A stretch of 19,726 nt of DNA, taken from positions 1 to 19,726 of the forward strand of contig DATHBD010000022.1 of the NCBI GenBank assembly GCA_035296325.1, read 5' to 3'. Source of the stretch: DATHBD01 sp035296325 (GTDB lineage: Bacteria; Actinomycetota; Actinomycetes; Mycobacteriales; Micromonosporaceae). Position numbers and translations under genes: made by a program. Each line of letters begins with the position of its first letter. Positions within the stretch are counted from its first letter, which is position 1. Under the pieces are notes generated by a model. The model was given only the letters and a program-made list of their open reading frames with translations. It was not told where the DNA came from and did not search any database. Of the stretch, positions 1-8,320 are shown one piece after another.

Positions 1-3000
1 TGGCCCGGGCCGTGGACGTGTAGTACGCGGATCCGCCCGCGCCGGTATGGCGGATGGTGCCGGTAGCGGTCACCACCGCGGGAACGGTGTCCTCGCTGCG
101 CAGCAACCAGGATGCGCCGGCCTCGCCGGTGTGGGCCGACAACGTGGTACCCGTCGTGTCGGTGAACGTGTCGTTGGAGGTGAACGTCTCGCCCAGGCGC
201 CAGTAGCCCACCAACCCGCTGGTGGCCAGGACCGCTGCGGCGTAGGGGCCGAAGGCGGAGATCTTCGCGATGTTGGCGCTGGTGTTTGCCTGGACGTTGC
301 CGACGTTGTCGGCGGTGACGTACTGGTACTGGTAGCAGTTGGCGCTGCTGACCGCGGTGTCGGTGTAGGGCGAGGTGGGGTTCGCGGCGCCGATGGTGGT
401 GTAGCCGGTGAAGGTGCCGCAGGTGCCGGAGTTGTTGGGTGCGGTGGCACGTTGCAGCACGCGGCCGGCGGTGTTGAGGCCCGATCCGCTGTCGGTGCCG
501 GAGGTGAAGCTGACCTGGATCGATGCGGTGGGGTAGGTCGCGTTGTTGTAGGTGACGCTGCCGGCGGTCGGCGCGGTGCTGTCCGCGACCGGGGTGAACG
601 TCGCGTTGGCGGACGCGATGCCGGCGTAGTTGGTGGCCGACACGGTCGGGGTGCCGGGGGCCTCGGGTGTGGTGGAGGTCCAGGTGTAGGCGTGTACGCC
701 CAGGGCACCGGGCGTCCCGGTCCAGCTCGCGCCGAGGCTGGCGAAGTTGTACGAGGCGATGCCGGAGTTGGTGTCGGTCGCGGTGGCGGTGACGGTGAAT
801 GAGCCGGTGGCGCCGCTGGTGTGGTCCGGGTCGTAGTACAGCGTACCGCCGCTGACGTACGTGCTGGTGCCGGCGGTGAAGGCAAGGGTCGGGGTGGTGG
901 ATGCGGTGGTGTCGACCTTGATCTCGCCGCTGATGTAGGTGGTCTGTGCGCCGATGTTGTCGGTCACCACGTACTGGTAGCGGTAGCACGCCGCGTTGGT
1001 GGCGGGGATCGTGTCGCTCTTGGTGGCGGCGTCGGCGGTGCCGCTGACCTGGGTGTAGACGCTCCAGCCGGTGCAGGTGCCGACGGCGGTGCCGTTCGAG
1101 GCCAGGGTGCCGCTGGCGCGGTACAGCAGCGCGCCGGTCGCCGGGATGCCGTCGCTGTCGGTGCCCTTGTTCAGCGCGATGGTCAGTGCCGTCGGGGTGG
1201 CGAAGCGCGCGGCGGTGAGACCGGTCGCGTCGACCGATCCGCCGACCGGCCCCTGCTCCAGGAACTTGAAGTGCTCCAACACTGTTGCGGGTGGCATGGC
1301 GTAGTTGTAGATCGCCACCTCGTCGAGCGATCCGTTGAAGTAGCTGGCGGTGGAAAGGCCGCCCCGGTCGGGGGCCATCCGGCCGACCGTGAAGCCATGG
1401 GTGTCGGCGACGGTGTTCAGGGTGAGGGTCGCGCTGCCGCCCGTTCCGGCGACCCCATCGACGTACATCTTGACCGCGGTGCCGTCGTAGGTGATGGCGA
1501 AGTGGTGCCAGCGATTGTCGTTGAAGTTCGCGAAGGTGAACACCCGGTCGAAGGCGGCGGCCGAGGCGGAAAACTTGATCTGCGTACCCCCCGCCTCGAG
1601 CCAGGCAGCGAACGCCTGACCGTCGGCAACGCTCCCGTAGTTGTACAGCGCCTGCCGAGCCTGGCCGTGCGCGAGGCCCGGCGTCTTGAACCACATCTCC
1701 ACGGTGCGTGCCGCGGCGCCGACCGGAATCGGCGTGGCCGTCGGCGCGATCGTTGTCAGCGCCTGCATGTGGTCGTTCGTGCCGTCGAACTGCGCGGCGG
1801 TGTTGGTGTCGCCGATCAGGCCGCCGGCGACGCCCAGCAGCGGGCCCTTGTGGTAGTCGCCGGTGTTGGTCCCCTTGCTGTCGATCGCCTGGTGTGACAC
1901 CTCCACCTCGTCGAGGAGCATCCCGTTGCTGTCGGTGGCAGCGTTCGTCCCGTTGCTCCACTGGATCCCGGCCCGGCCGGGCCCGGGGATGCTGGCGTCC
2001 TGGACCGTGACCCGTTCGATCCCGTTGACGAGCAGACGGATCCTCGAGCCTTTCATGTCCAGCCCGACGCGATGGGTCGAGCCGAGGGTCAGGGCCTGCG
2101 TGTATCCGGTGCCGCCGATGCCGCTCGTGGTGCCGTTGACCTTCTTCCAGAGCCGCCAGTTCGTGCCGTCGTAGCCGGCGGTGTAGAACGTGCCGCTGCC
2201 GGTGCCGGCCGGGTCGAGTCGCCCGACCACGCCCGCGATGTCGAAGTCGAGGTACGTCTGGTACCTCAGGTCCGCCTCGACGAGGTAGTCGGCCGACGCC
2301 GGAACGGCGGAGCTGTAGTACGTGATGTCGCCCAGGCCGTTGCGTCGCGCCATGCCGGAGGGGGTGATGACGGCGTTGATGGTGTCCCCGGCCTTGCGGG
2401 TCCACGTCGTCTGGGTCTGTGAGGTGTGGCTGGACAGGACCGTGCCGGTGGGGTCGGTGAAGTTGTCGGACGAGTTGATCGCGGTCTCACCCATGCGCCA
2501 GTAGCTGACCAGGCCGGAGCTGGTGGCCACCGCGTTGGCGTAGTCCACCTTGGTGGTACTGCCGCTGTTCCAGTACGCGGTGTTTCCCAGGTTGTCCGGC
2601 ATCACGAGCTGGTAGGTGTAGCAGTTCCCGCTGACGACGGTGTTGTCGATGTGCGGGCTCGTGACGTTGGAGATGTTGACGATCGTGGTGGTGCCGCTGC
2701 AGACACCGTTGACCAGAGGCTGCCCGGTGCGCTTCAACCGCGCACCGGCGGGGTTGAGCCCGGAGCCGCCGTTGTCGGTGCCGTTGGTGAAGGTGACGGT
2801 GACCGACGGGCCGGTGGCGTAGCCGTCGATGTGACTGACGGTGCCGCCGCTGGGCGGGTTGTCGTCGGCGACCAGGGTGACGGCCGTACCGGTTGAGGTG
2901 GCGCCCGCGTTGCTGGTGGCGGTGATGTTTTTCGTGCCCGGGGCGGCGGGGACGCCGGTCCAGCTGTAGGTGTGCACGCCGGTGGCGCCGGGGGTCGAGG

Positions 3001-5086
3001 TCCAGTTGGTGCCCAGGGCGGGGAAGGCATAGGAGGCGATGCCGGAGGCGAGGTCCGCGGCGGCGGCGGTGGCGGTGAAGGAGCCCGTGGTCTCGGCCGA
3101 CTTGTAGTAGACGGTCATGCCGACCGGGTAGGTGTTGCTCAGGGCCGAGAACGCCAACGTGGGCGCGGACGGGGCGGTGGTGTCGACCTTGATGTCGCCG
3201 CTGGTGTAGGTGGTCGGGTTCCCGAGGTTGTCCACCACGATGTAGCGGTAGCTGTAGCAGGCCTGATCGGCGACGGTGTCCGCCTTGGGGCTCGCCGGGT
3301 CGGTGCCGCCGGTGATCAGGGTGTACTCGCCGTAGCTGCCGCAGACGCCGTTGGTGTTGCCTGGGCTGGTCAGGGTGCCGGTCGCCCGGAGCAGCTGCGC
3401 GCCTGACGTGGCTACGCCGTTGGCGTCCGTGCCCTTGACCAGCGCGAGGCTCAACGTGGTGGAGGTGGAGTAGCTGCTGCCGGTGCCGACCAGGCCGGTC
3501 GCGTCCACCGACCCGCCGGACGGGCCGGTGGCGTCGCTGACGAAGGTGAGCATGGTGGTGACCGTGTTGCCTGCCACGTCAGTGCCGGTGACGGTTTCCG
3601 TGGGCGAGCTGGTGGTCGCGGCGGTCCAGGTGAAGGTGGTCGAGACGTAGGGCCCGCCGGCCGGGGTGGTGACCGAGGTGGACGTGTGGCTGAAGCCGGT
3701 CGAGGTGCCGGCGAGTTCGGCGGTGCCGCTGGAGGCCGGCCCCGAGCCGGCCGGGTCGGACACCGCGTTGGTCAGGGTGAAGGAGCCGGCCGCGGCGCCG
3801 CGATAGGTGACGGTGGTACCGGTCAGGACTGCGCTGCCGGTGACGTTGTTCAGCGTCAGGGCGTTGACCGGTGCGGTGGTGTCGATGGAGACGACCTGGG
3901 TCTGCACCACGGAGACGTTGCCGCCGCCATCGGTGGCGTAGTACCTGATGGTTGTGGTGGTGGCCACGGAGATCGGCGCGCTGTACGCCAGGGCGGTGCC
4001 CGAGGTCAGCGGGTCGCTGCCGTCGAGGGTGTACCGGATCTCGCTCACGCCGGAGCCGGCACCGTCGGTGCCGCTCAGCGTCACCAGGACCGGCGAGGTG
4101 TTGTTCCAGCCGGCACCGTTGGCCGCAGGGCCGAGGAGCGCACTGGCCGTCGGTGCGGTGAGGTCCACCACGATGTTGAAACTCGCCAGTGAGCCGTTCG
4201 CGCCGACGGCGTAGACGGTGTGGGCGCCCTCGGTGGTGCCGTCCGGGATGGTCAGCGCGGTGATGGTCGCGCCGCCCCCGCTGTCCGTCGTGGCCGGCGA
4301 CCCGCTGAGCACGGTGTTCGCGTCCAGGCGGTAGGTGAGGCCCTCACTGACACCGAAGCCGGTCAGGGTGCCGGTGGTGGTCGTGGATAGCTGGGCACCG
4401 AAGGTCGTCCTGGCCAGGGTGAGCACCGCCGCGCCCACACTGACCTGGGCACTCTTGGAACTCTCCGGGCCCTGCCAGTTGGTGCCGATCAGTGGCGTCA
4501 CCGTGTACTTCCATGATCCGAGCGGCACGGCGGCCTCGGTACAGGACAAGGTCGTGATGGTGCCCGAGCAGCCGGTCCCGGTGGACTGCAGCGCCGAGGT
4601 GCCGGCGTCGTAGCGCTTGACCAGGTAGCCGGCGACAGCGTGACCATCCGACAGCGTGGTCGCGGGCCAGCTCACCGCCACGCCCTGGGCGCCGCCGACC
4701 ACCGCGCCCGGCGCCGACTGCGCGCCGATGCTGGCCGCCGTCGCAGTGCCGTTCGCCCCGCTGGCTGCTATACCGCCCCAGTACGCCCACGCCGCGCCGG
4801 CCGTGATGCCCGCGGCGAGGCCCAACGCCCACAGCAGCAGGACGAGCCGACGCCGCACCGACCAGCCGGCCCGGGTGACAGGCGCGGGCGCCGTCGCGGC
4901 CGGCGCCGCGACCAAATCGTCGCCGTCGGGGATGGGCAGCTCCGTGGGCGCGTGCGGGCGTTCGGGGGTACGCGTGCGGGCGCCCGCACCGGCGGTCAGG
5001 GTCATCGCGGTGTAGCCGACGATCGCGCCGATAAGCACGTACCGGGCGGCCTGGCCACGGGGCTTCGGAGCGTTCCGCGCGGTCAT
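1..5086 (-). CDS. Giant multidomain surface protein with Ig/FN3 and LamG-type modules, SipW-type signal (3' end off window)
   Basis: The frame is open from an ATG at 5086 to the left edge with no stop: at least 1,695 codons, C-terminus missing. Residues 16-36 are hydrophobic. A Pro/Ala-rich linker follows, then R78-R80 and a second hydrophobic segment (81-99) ending in A101-Y102-W103, the SipW-type signal-peptide end. Next come an FN3-like domain (about 118-215), an Ig-like beta domain (218-308), a CHB_HEX_C-like domain with YTLDGSDP (309-400) and an Ig-like domain (403-520). From about 521 a cassette of Ig-like domains plus a LamG-type module (YWRMGE at 862-867, RWHH near 1194) runs to about 1278 and then begins again (YWRLGE at 1628). 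No catalytic motif was seen. Its start overlaps the stop of the 612-aa gene (ATGA), implying translational coupling. The likely role is an exported adhesin or matrix protein. The frame and module type are clear; the role is inferred. Confidence 0.88.
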   Translation of the reverse strand, partial: MTARNAPKPRGQAARYVLIGAIVGYTAMTLTAGAGARTRTPERPHAPTELPIPDGDDLVAAPAATAPAPVTRAGWSVRRRLVLLLWALGLAAGITAGAAWAYWGGIAASGANGTATAASIGAQSAPGAVVGGAQGVAVSWPATTLSDGHAVAGYLVKRYDAGTSALQSTGTGCSGTITTLSCTEAAVPLGSWKYTVTPLIGTNWQGPESSKSAQVSVGAAVLTLARTTFGAQLSTTTTGTLTGFGVSEGLTYRLDANTVLSGSPATTDSGGGATITALTIPDGTTEGAHTVYAVGANGSLASFNIVVDLTAPTASALLGPAANGAGWNNTSPVLVTLSGTDGAGSGVSEIRYTLDGSDPLTSGTALAYSAPISVATTTTIRYYATDGGGNVSVVQTQVVSIDTTAPVNALTLNNVTGSAVLTGTTVTYRGAAAGSFTLTNAVSDPAGSGPASSGTAELAGTSTGFSHTSTSVTTPAGGPYVSTTFTWTAATTSSPTETVTGTDVAGNTVTTMLTFVSDATGPSGGSVDATGLVGTGSSYSTSTTLSLALVKGTDANGVATSGAQLLRATGTLTSPGNTNGVCGSYGEYTLITGGTDPASPKADTVADQACYSYRYIVVDNLGNPTTYTSGDIKVDTTAPSAPTLAFSALSNTYPVGMTVYYKSAETTGSFTATAAAADLASGIASYAFPALGTNWTSTPGATGVHTYSWTGVPAAPGTKNITATSNAGATSTGTAVTLVADDNPPSGGTVSHIDGYATGPSVTVTFTNGTDNGGSGLNPAGARLKRTGQPLVNGVCSGTTTIVNISNVTSPHIDNTVVSGNCYTYQLVMPDNLGNTAYWNSGSTTKVDYANAVATSSGLVSYWRMGETAINSSDNFTDPTGTVLSSHTSQTQTTWTRKAGDTINAVITPSGMARRNGLGDITYYSSAVPASADYLVEADLRYQTYLDFDIAGVVGRLDPAGTGSGTFYTAGYDGTNWRLWKKVNGTTSGIGGTGYTQALTLGSTHRVGLDMKGSRIRLLVNGIERVTVQDASIPGPGRAGIQWSNGTNAATDSNGMLLDEVEVSHQAIDSKGTNTGDYHKGPLLGVAGGLIGDTNTAAQFDGTNDHMQALTTIAPTATPIPVGAAARTVEMWFKTPGLAHGQARQALYNYGSVADGQAFAAWLEAGGTQIKFSASAAAFDRVFTFANFNDNRWHHFAITYDGTAVKMYVDGVAGTGGSATLTLNTVADTHGFTVGRMAPDRGGLSTASYFNGSLDEVAIYNYAMPPATVLEHFKFLEQGPVGGSVDATGLTAARFATPTALTIALNKGTDSDGIPATGALLYRASGTLASNGTAVGTCTGWSVYTQVSGTADAATKSDTIPATNAACYRYQYVVTDNIGAQTTYISGEIKVDTTASTTPTLAFTAGTSTYVSGGTLYYDPDHTSGATGSFTVTATATDTNSGIASYNFASLGASWTGTPGALGVHAYTWTSTTPEAPGTPTVSATNYAGIASANATFTPVADSTAPTAGSVTYNNATYPTASIQVSFTSGTDSGSGLNTAGRVLQRATAPNNSGTCGTFTGYTTIGAANPTSPYTDTAVSSANCYQYQYVTADNVGNVQANTSANIAKISAFGPYAAAVLATSGLVGYWRLGETFTSNDTFTDTTGTTLSAHTGEAGASWLLRSEDTVPAVVTATGTIRHTGAGGSAYYTSTARA

Positions 5087-6921
5087 GAGCCGTGGCCGAT
5101 GCGGTAGTGGTCGGTGACCGTGACCTGGCTCAGGGCGGTGTTGTAGACCGCTACCTCGTCCAACGCCCCCACGAAGTAGTTGGTCGCGTTGCCGATCCGA
5201 CCGATGTTGAGGTTGGGCGAGGAGGCGAGCGACGCGGTGCTACGGCCGGCAGAGCTCGCCAGCGTGCCGTCCACGTAGAGGCGGACCATGCCGGACGACC
5301 TGGTGCGGGTCATGACGACGTGATGCCAGGCACCGTCGTTGAATCCGGTTGCGGACATGATGGAGCCGTCCGGAGTGCCCACGCCGGCGACGATCCGACC
5401 GTCGGATCGCAACGAGGTACCGAAGTCGTTCGCCGCGCCGGCCACCTCCGCGTCGACCAACCCGGCGCCGGCCCACCACTGGGCGCCGGTGCCGATCCCC
5501 GCGGTCGAGGCGAACCAGAACTCGAGAGTGAAGTCGTCGGCGATCTGTCGGGTGGCGAGCGCATAGTTGGTGCCGGTGAACCGCATGGCGGCGTTGAGAT
5601 CGCCGGCCAGGCTGCCGGGGACGTTGAGCAGCGGTGTGCCGAACATGGTGCCGGGGTTGCCGCCGTAGCGGTCGGTGAGGATGGTGCCGGTGTTGATCGT
5701 GACGCGCACGCTGTCCAGGTGCAGGCCGGTGAAGTTGCTGCTGGCGGTGGTGGTCCCGGTCTTCCAGTCTCCGTCGAGCAGACCCGCCCGGCCGGCGGCG
5801 GTGATGGTGGCGTCGGTGATGCTGGCCGTCACAGTTTCGTTGACGTAGAGCTTGATCGCGCTACCGATCATGTCGAGGCGCAGCCGGTAGGTCTGACCGA
5901 CGGTGAGCACCGCGGTGGCCGAGGTCGCGAGGTTGGTACTGACGCCGTTGATCACCTTCATCAGGTGCCAGGCGGTGGTGGACTGCTGGTAGCGGGCGTA
6001 GTAGAAGGTGCCGTTGGCGTTGCTGGTGTCGACCCGGCCGATCACGCCGGTCATGTCACCGGGCACGGTCGAGCGGACGTGCACGTCGGCCTGCACGGCA
6101 TAGTCGGCCCCGACCGGGGCGCCGGAGGCGGTGTAGACCGCGTACCCGCCACTGCGGCGGACCCGGTTCGCGTCGGTGAGGACCGCGTTCGGCGAGCCAC
6201 TACCGGCCAGCACGGTCCAGGTGGCGCCCACCTCGCCGGTGTGCGACTGCAGCGTCGTGCCGGTGTCACCGGTGAAGTTGTCGGCCACGTTCGGGTCGTC
6301 GCCGAGGCGCCAGTGACTGACCAGCCCGGTCGTGGTCCCGGTCGAGGTCAGGTAGTCCGGGCTGGCGATCACGTACACGGTGAACGTCGCGCCCTGGCAC
6401 GCCTGAGCGGCGGTGAGGCTCATCGCCAGGGCACCGGCGAGGTTGACCGGCAGGGAGCCGTTGATTCCTCCGACCTTCGGTGGCACCGACCAGCCGAGCC
6501 CGTTGTTGGTCTGCGCGGCGAAGGCGAGCGAACTCACCCCGCACGCGGCGTGGCCCGCGTCCACGCTGTACCCGTTGGTGCCGCTCGCGGTGTCGAGGTA
6601 GAGCGCGCCGATCCGGGCGGTGTATCCGTTGGGGTTGGAAATCGTCAGCGCCACGTCGGACTCCCCGCCGGGGTGCAGCTTCCCGACGGGAGTGCCCGGG
6701 CTGACCGTCAGCAGCAGTGGCGTCGCGGTGGCGCCGGCGCTGACGCCAGTGCCGGTGGTGGTCCAGTACGCGGCGGCTCCGGAGGTTATGGACAGGGCCA
6801 GGCCGATACCGACGAGACGGGCCAACCGCCGCCGGAGCGGCGCCGGTGTCCGTAGCTTCCGGAACGCATGGCGAGCGTGGCGGCTGGCTGGGCCGTGCCA
6901 GCTCCGCAACGAGGACCTCAC
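5083..6921 (-). CDS. SipW-type signal protein: two-cysteine beta module plus LamG-type module (612 aa)
   Basis: I chose the GTG at 6921 because GGAGGG lies 7 nt upstream and the start overlaps the preceding mini-ORF stop as GTGA. The frame stays open further upstream (to 7239), but that part is Arg-rich and unlike a protein start. A basic N-terminus leads into a hydrophobic segment (about 33-50) ending A51-Y52-W53, the SipW-type signal end. Residues 65-175 form a small beta module with an SNPN motif near 96 and two cysteines, shared with the 170-aa and 174-aa proteins of the opposite arm. HWRLGD (203-208) opens a LamG-type module: an inserted jelly-roll-like segment (about 210-400), then the LamG remainder (about 415-605) with AWHH, LYVDG and LDEVAVYN. 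These modules usually bind glycans or proteins. The stop overlaps the giant gene's ATG. Probable surface protein, possibly an accessory or tip subunit (inference). Confidence 0.85.
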   Translation of the reverse strand: MRSSLRSWHGPASRHARHAFRKLRTPAPLRRRLARLVGIGLALSITSGAAAYWTTTGTGVSAGATATPLLLTVSPGTPVGKLHPGGESDVALTISNPNGYTARIGALYLDTASGTNGYSVDAGHAACGVSSLAFAAQTNNGLGWSVPPKVGGINGSLPVNLAGALAMSLTAAQACQGATFTVYVIASPDYLTSTGTTTGLVSHWRLGDDPNVADNFTGDTGTTLQSHTGEVGATWTVLAGSGSPNAVLTDANRVRRSGGYAVYTASGAPVGADYAVQADVHVRSTVPGDMTGVIGRVDTSNANGTFYYARYQQSTTAWHLMKVINGVSTNLATSATAVLTVGQTYRLRLDMIGSAIKLYVNETVTASITDATITAAGRAGLLDGDWKTGTTTASSNFTGLHLDSVRVTINTGTILTDRYGGNPGTMFGTPLLNVPGSLAGDLNAAMRFTGTNYALATRQIADDFTLEFWFASTAGIGTGAQWWAGAGLVDAEVAGAANDFGTSLRSDGRIVAGVGTPDGSIMSATGFNDGAWHHVVMTRTRSSGMVRLYVDGTLASSAGRSTASLASSPNLNIGRIGNATNYFVGALDEVAVYNTALSQVTVTDHYRIGHGS

Positions 6922-7037
6922 GACGCTGCCCTCCACGGCGTGCCGGCGCGTGCCGCCGCGGTCCCGCCACCGGTGGCGCGACGCAGAGCGACCCGGCCGG
7001 CGAAAGCGGAGGAGTCGGTGGCCCTGGTAGCGGTCAT
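6918..7037 (-). CDS. 39-aa mini-ORF coupled to the LamG-type gene
   Basis: The ATG at 7037 follows CGGAGG by 4 nt. The 39-codon frame ends in TGA at 6920-6918, which overlaps the GTG start of the 612-aa gene (GTGA). The product is rich in Ala, Arg, Gly and Thr (ATRATDSSAFAGRVALRRAT and onward), has no membrane segment and matches no family I know. Ribosome-binding site, length and overlap fit a translated leader peptide that delivers ribosomes to the next gene. It could also be a remnant of a longer upstream gene. It is short and compositionally unremarkable, so translation is unproven. Confidence 0.45.
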   Translation of the reverse strand: MTATRATDSSAFAGRVALRRATGGGTAAARAGTPWRAAS

Positions 7038-7442
7038 CGTGCCTCCGTTCCAGGTGGGGGCCGGCCGCACGCGGCTGGCGTGGCAGCAGACCCGGGGCGC
7101 TGTCAGTCGTGCATGAGGTCGGACTGCCAACCCTTCGGTGGGCCGGCCACCGCTTCAACCGGCAGTAGGGCGCGGTGAAAGGATTGTTCGTCGCAGCCTC
7201 ATTGCTGTGCAGTCGCCGAATCGGCCGCGAGCGCACCAAGTTGAGTGATTCCCGAGCGCATCTGCTCCCAGTGGTGCCGGGGACCGATCCGCACCGAATC
7301 GGCTGACGGGGACAGCGCCTTCGTCCCGGGCTCCCAAGCCACCGGGTGGATGGCGGCGAATCGCGCAGGTCCGGTCCGACCCGGTGGATGAGAGGACCCA
7401 GGCGTAGGTAAGGACGTCATTGTCGCTCCCGCAACGCCCTTT

Positions 7443-7473
7443 ACGAAATACGACCGGGATGACCGGTTTTCGT
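7443..7473. repeat. Nested inverted repeat, possible operator
   Basis: ACGAAA (7443-7448) is the reverse complement of TTTCGT (7468-7473). Inside, ACCGG (7453-7457) mirrors CCGGT (7463-7467), and GACCGG also occurs twice as a direct repeat 9 bp apart (7452, 7461). The element lies in an AT-richer patch between the arms, where a regulator of both could bind. It could equally be a weak RNA hairpin. No regulator site is recognised. Confidence 0.3.
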
Positions 7474-7691
7474 TTTCCTCGGTGCCCTCACTGCGGTGCG
7501 GAATCGACGCAGTAAGAGGTGCGAATACCGCCTTCGACGGGCATGTGACGGCGGCTGTGCCGTCCTGCGCGCGGAAACTTCAAAAGCCTCGACGTTTTCC
7601 TATTCCGGCCAGCGCCGGTGCCGACGTGTTAGTCGCAAGGGCAACGAGCCACTCGAACGGACCGAGCAAGCCATCACGGCGAAGCGCGGAA

Positions 7692-7727
7692 CTTCGGTCA
7701 GCGGCGGACCCGTCCGAGCGACCGAAG
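7692..7727 (+). promoter_or_regulatory. Hairpin in the leader of the 170-aa gene
   Basis: CTTCGGTC (7692-7699) pairs perfectly with GACCGAAG (7720-7727). The 20-nt interior can form a second short stem, CGGA/TCCG, closed by CCCG. It lies about 65 nt upstream of the start codon of the 170-aa gene. No T-tract follows, so it is more likely a leader structure than an intrinsic terminator. Confidence 0.4.
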
Positions 7728-7741
7728 ACATTCACGCAAGC

Positions 7742-7785
7742 GGGGCCCGGTCTCCATGTCGGGAAGGCCCCTTCCTCATAAGGAG
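7742..7785 (+). promoter_or_regulatory. Hairpin next to the ribosome-binding site of the 170-aa gene
   Basis: GGGGCC (7742-7747) pairs with GGCCCC (7766-7771). A competing stem, GGAAGG/CCTTCC, overlaps the right arm. The Shine-Dalgarno sequence AAGGAG (7780-7785) follows at once, 5 nt before the ATG at 7791, and could pair with the CCTT beside it. The layout would allow translation control by alternative pairing (inference). The ribosome-binding site itself is strong and fixes the start. Confidence 0.45.
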
Positions 7786-7790
7786 ATCAC

Positions 7791-8303
7791 ATGACGACCA
7801 CCCCCACCGCCGTTCACCGTCGTTGGTACGTCAAGCACCCGGTCATCGCCGCCTCAGTCGTCGCCGGTGCGCTGGCCCTGTCCGGCACCGCGTACGCCTA
7901 CTGGAGCACCACCGGTACCGGTGCCGGTACCGGAACGTCGTCCGCCAGCACCAGCATCGTCACGCTGACCGGCACCATCGCACCCGGGCTGGCCCCGGGC
8001 CTCTCGAGGACGGTCACCTTCACGGCCAACAACCCCGGGGACACGGCCGCCAAGATCGGCACTGTGACCTTTGCGTCGATCAGCTCCGCCGACGGTGAGG
8101 GTGTGGGCTGCAATGTACCGACCCTCCTCGATGACTTCACGATGGCGCAGTTCAACGCCAATCAGGTCATCCCGGCCGTCACAGCCGCCGCAGCGGTAAC
8201 CGCCACGGGCACACTCGTCTACGCCAACGACAGCCTGAACAGCCAGGACGAGTGTAAGGGCGACGTGATGACGCTGCTCGTCACGGTTGGCGCAGGCGTG
8301 TAG
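7791..8303 (+). CDS. Small secreted SipW-type signal protein, TasA-like size and layout (170 aa)
   Basis: AAGGAG 5 nt upstream fixes the ATG. A basic stretch (H9-R10-R11, K15) precedes a hydrophobic core (18-34) ending A36-Y37-W38, then a Ser/Thr/Gly-rich segment. This is the signal layout of SipW-processed matrix proteins. The mature part is predicted all-beta, with an NNPGD motif (80-84) and exactly two cysteines (C107, C155), plausibly a disulfide. The same module, with NPN/NPG and C...F...C[KQ], occurs in the 174-aa protein and near the N-terminus of the 612-aa protein. Size, signal and position at the head of the plus arm suggest an abundant surface or fibre subunit like Bacillus TasA. 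Homology to TasA is not visible by eye. It is first of three collinear genes and has a structured leader. Confidence 0.85.
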   Translation: MTTTPTAVHRRWYVKHPVIAASVVAGALALSGTAYAYWSTTGTGAGTGTSSASTSIVTLTGTIAPGLAPGLSRTVTFTANNPGDTAAKIGTVTFASISSADGEGVGCNVPTLLDDFTMAQFNANQVIPAVTAAAAVTATGTLVYANDSLNSQDECKGDVMTLLVTVGAGV

Positions 8304-8320
8304 CACGGCAGTAACGGACT

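Larger units (their letters stand above)
7038..7790. other. Intergenic control region between the two surface-protein arms
   Basis: About 750 bp separates the divergent arms. GC is locally lower around 7440-7480 and 7560-7620. I see no frame with actinobacterial third-position bias across it. The best alternative is a 73-codon minus-strand frame (7420-7199) with GGGAG before its ATG, but it has mixed codon use and a TTA codon. The right half looks like a long 5' leader for the 170-aa gene and contains three inverted repeats listed separately. Promoters for both arms should lie here; I could not assign convincing -35/-10 pairs. Confidence 0.6.

Noticed and set aside
1..5080. Many long plus-strand frames rich in Gly, Val and Arg
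   Set aside because: They are antisense shadows of the giant minus-strand gene: no domains, no ribosome-binding sites, low-complexity composition.
6922..7239. N-terminal extension of the 612-aa gene to an upstream start
   Set aside because: The extension is Arg-rich and non-hydrophobic; GGAGGG plus the GTGA overlap point to GTG 6921.
7199..7420. 73-codon minus-strand frame with GGGAG before its ATG
   Set aside because: Codon use is mixed with a TTA codon, no recognisable domain, and it lies in a low-coding stretch; not enough to call a gene.
7630..7730. Possible c-di-GMP-I (GEMM) riboswitch
   Set aside because: Short matches such as GCAAGGGCAA and AGCAAGCC are present and GTCGC/GCGAC could close a stem, but the conserved GGGACGCAAAGCC core and second-hairpin motif do not align. 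Kept only as a structured-leader finding.
7482..7781. 99-codon plus-strand frame upstream of the 170-aa gene
   Set aside because: No third-position GC bias, no ribosome-binding site at its GTG, and it overlaps the leader hairpins.
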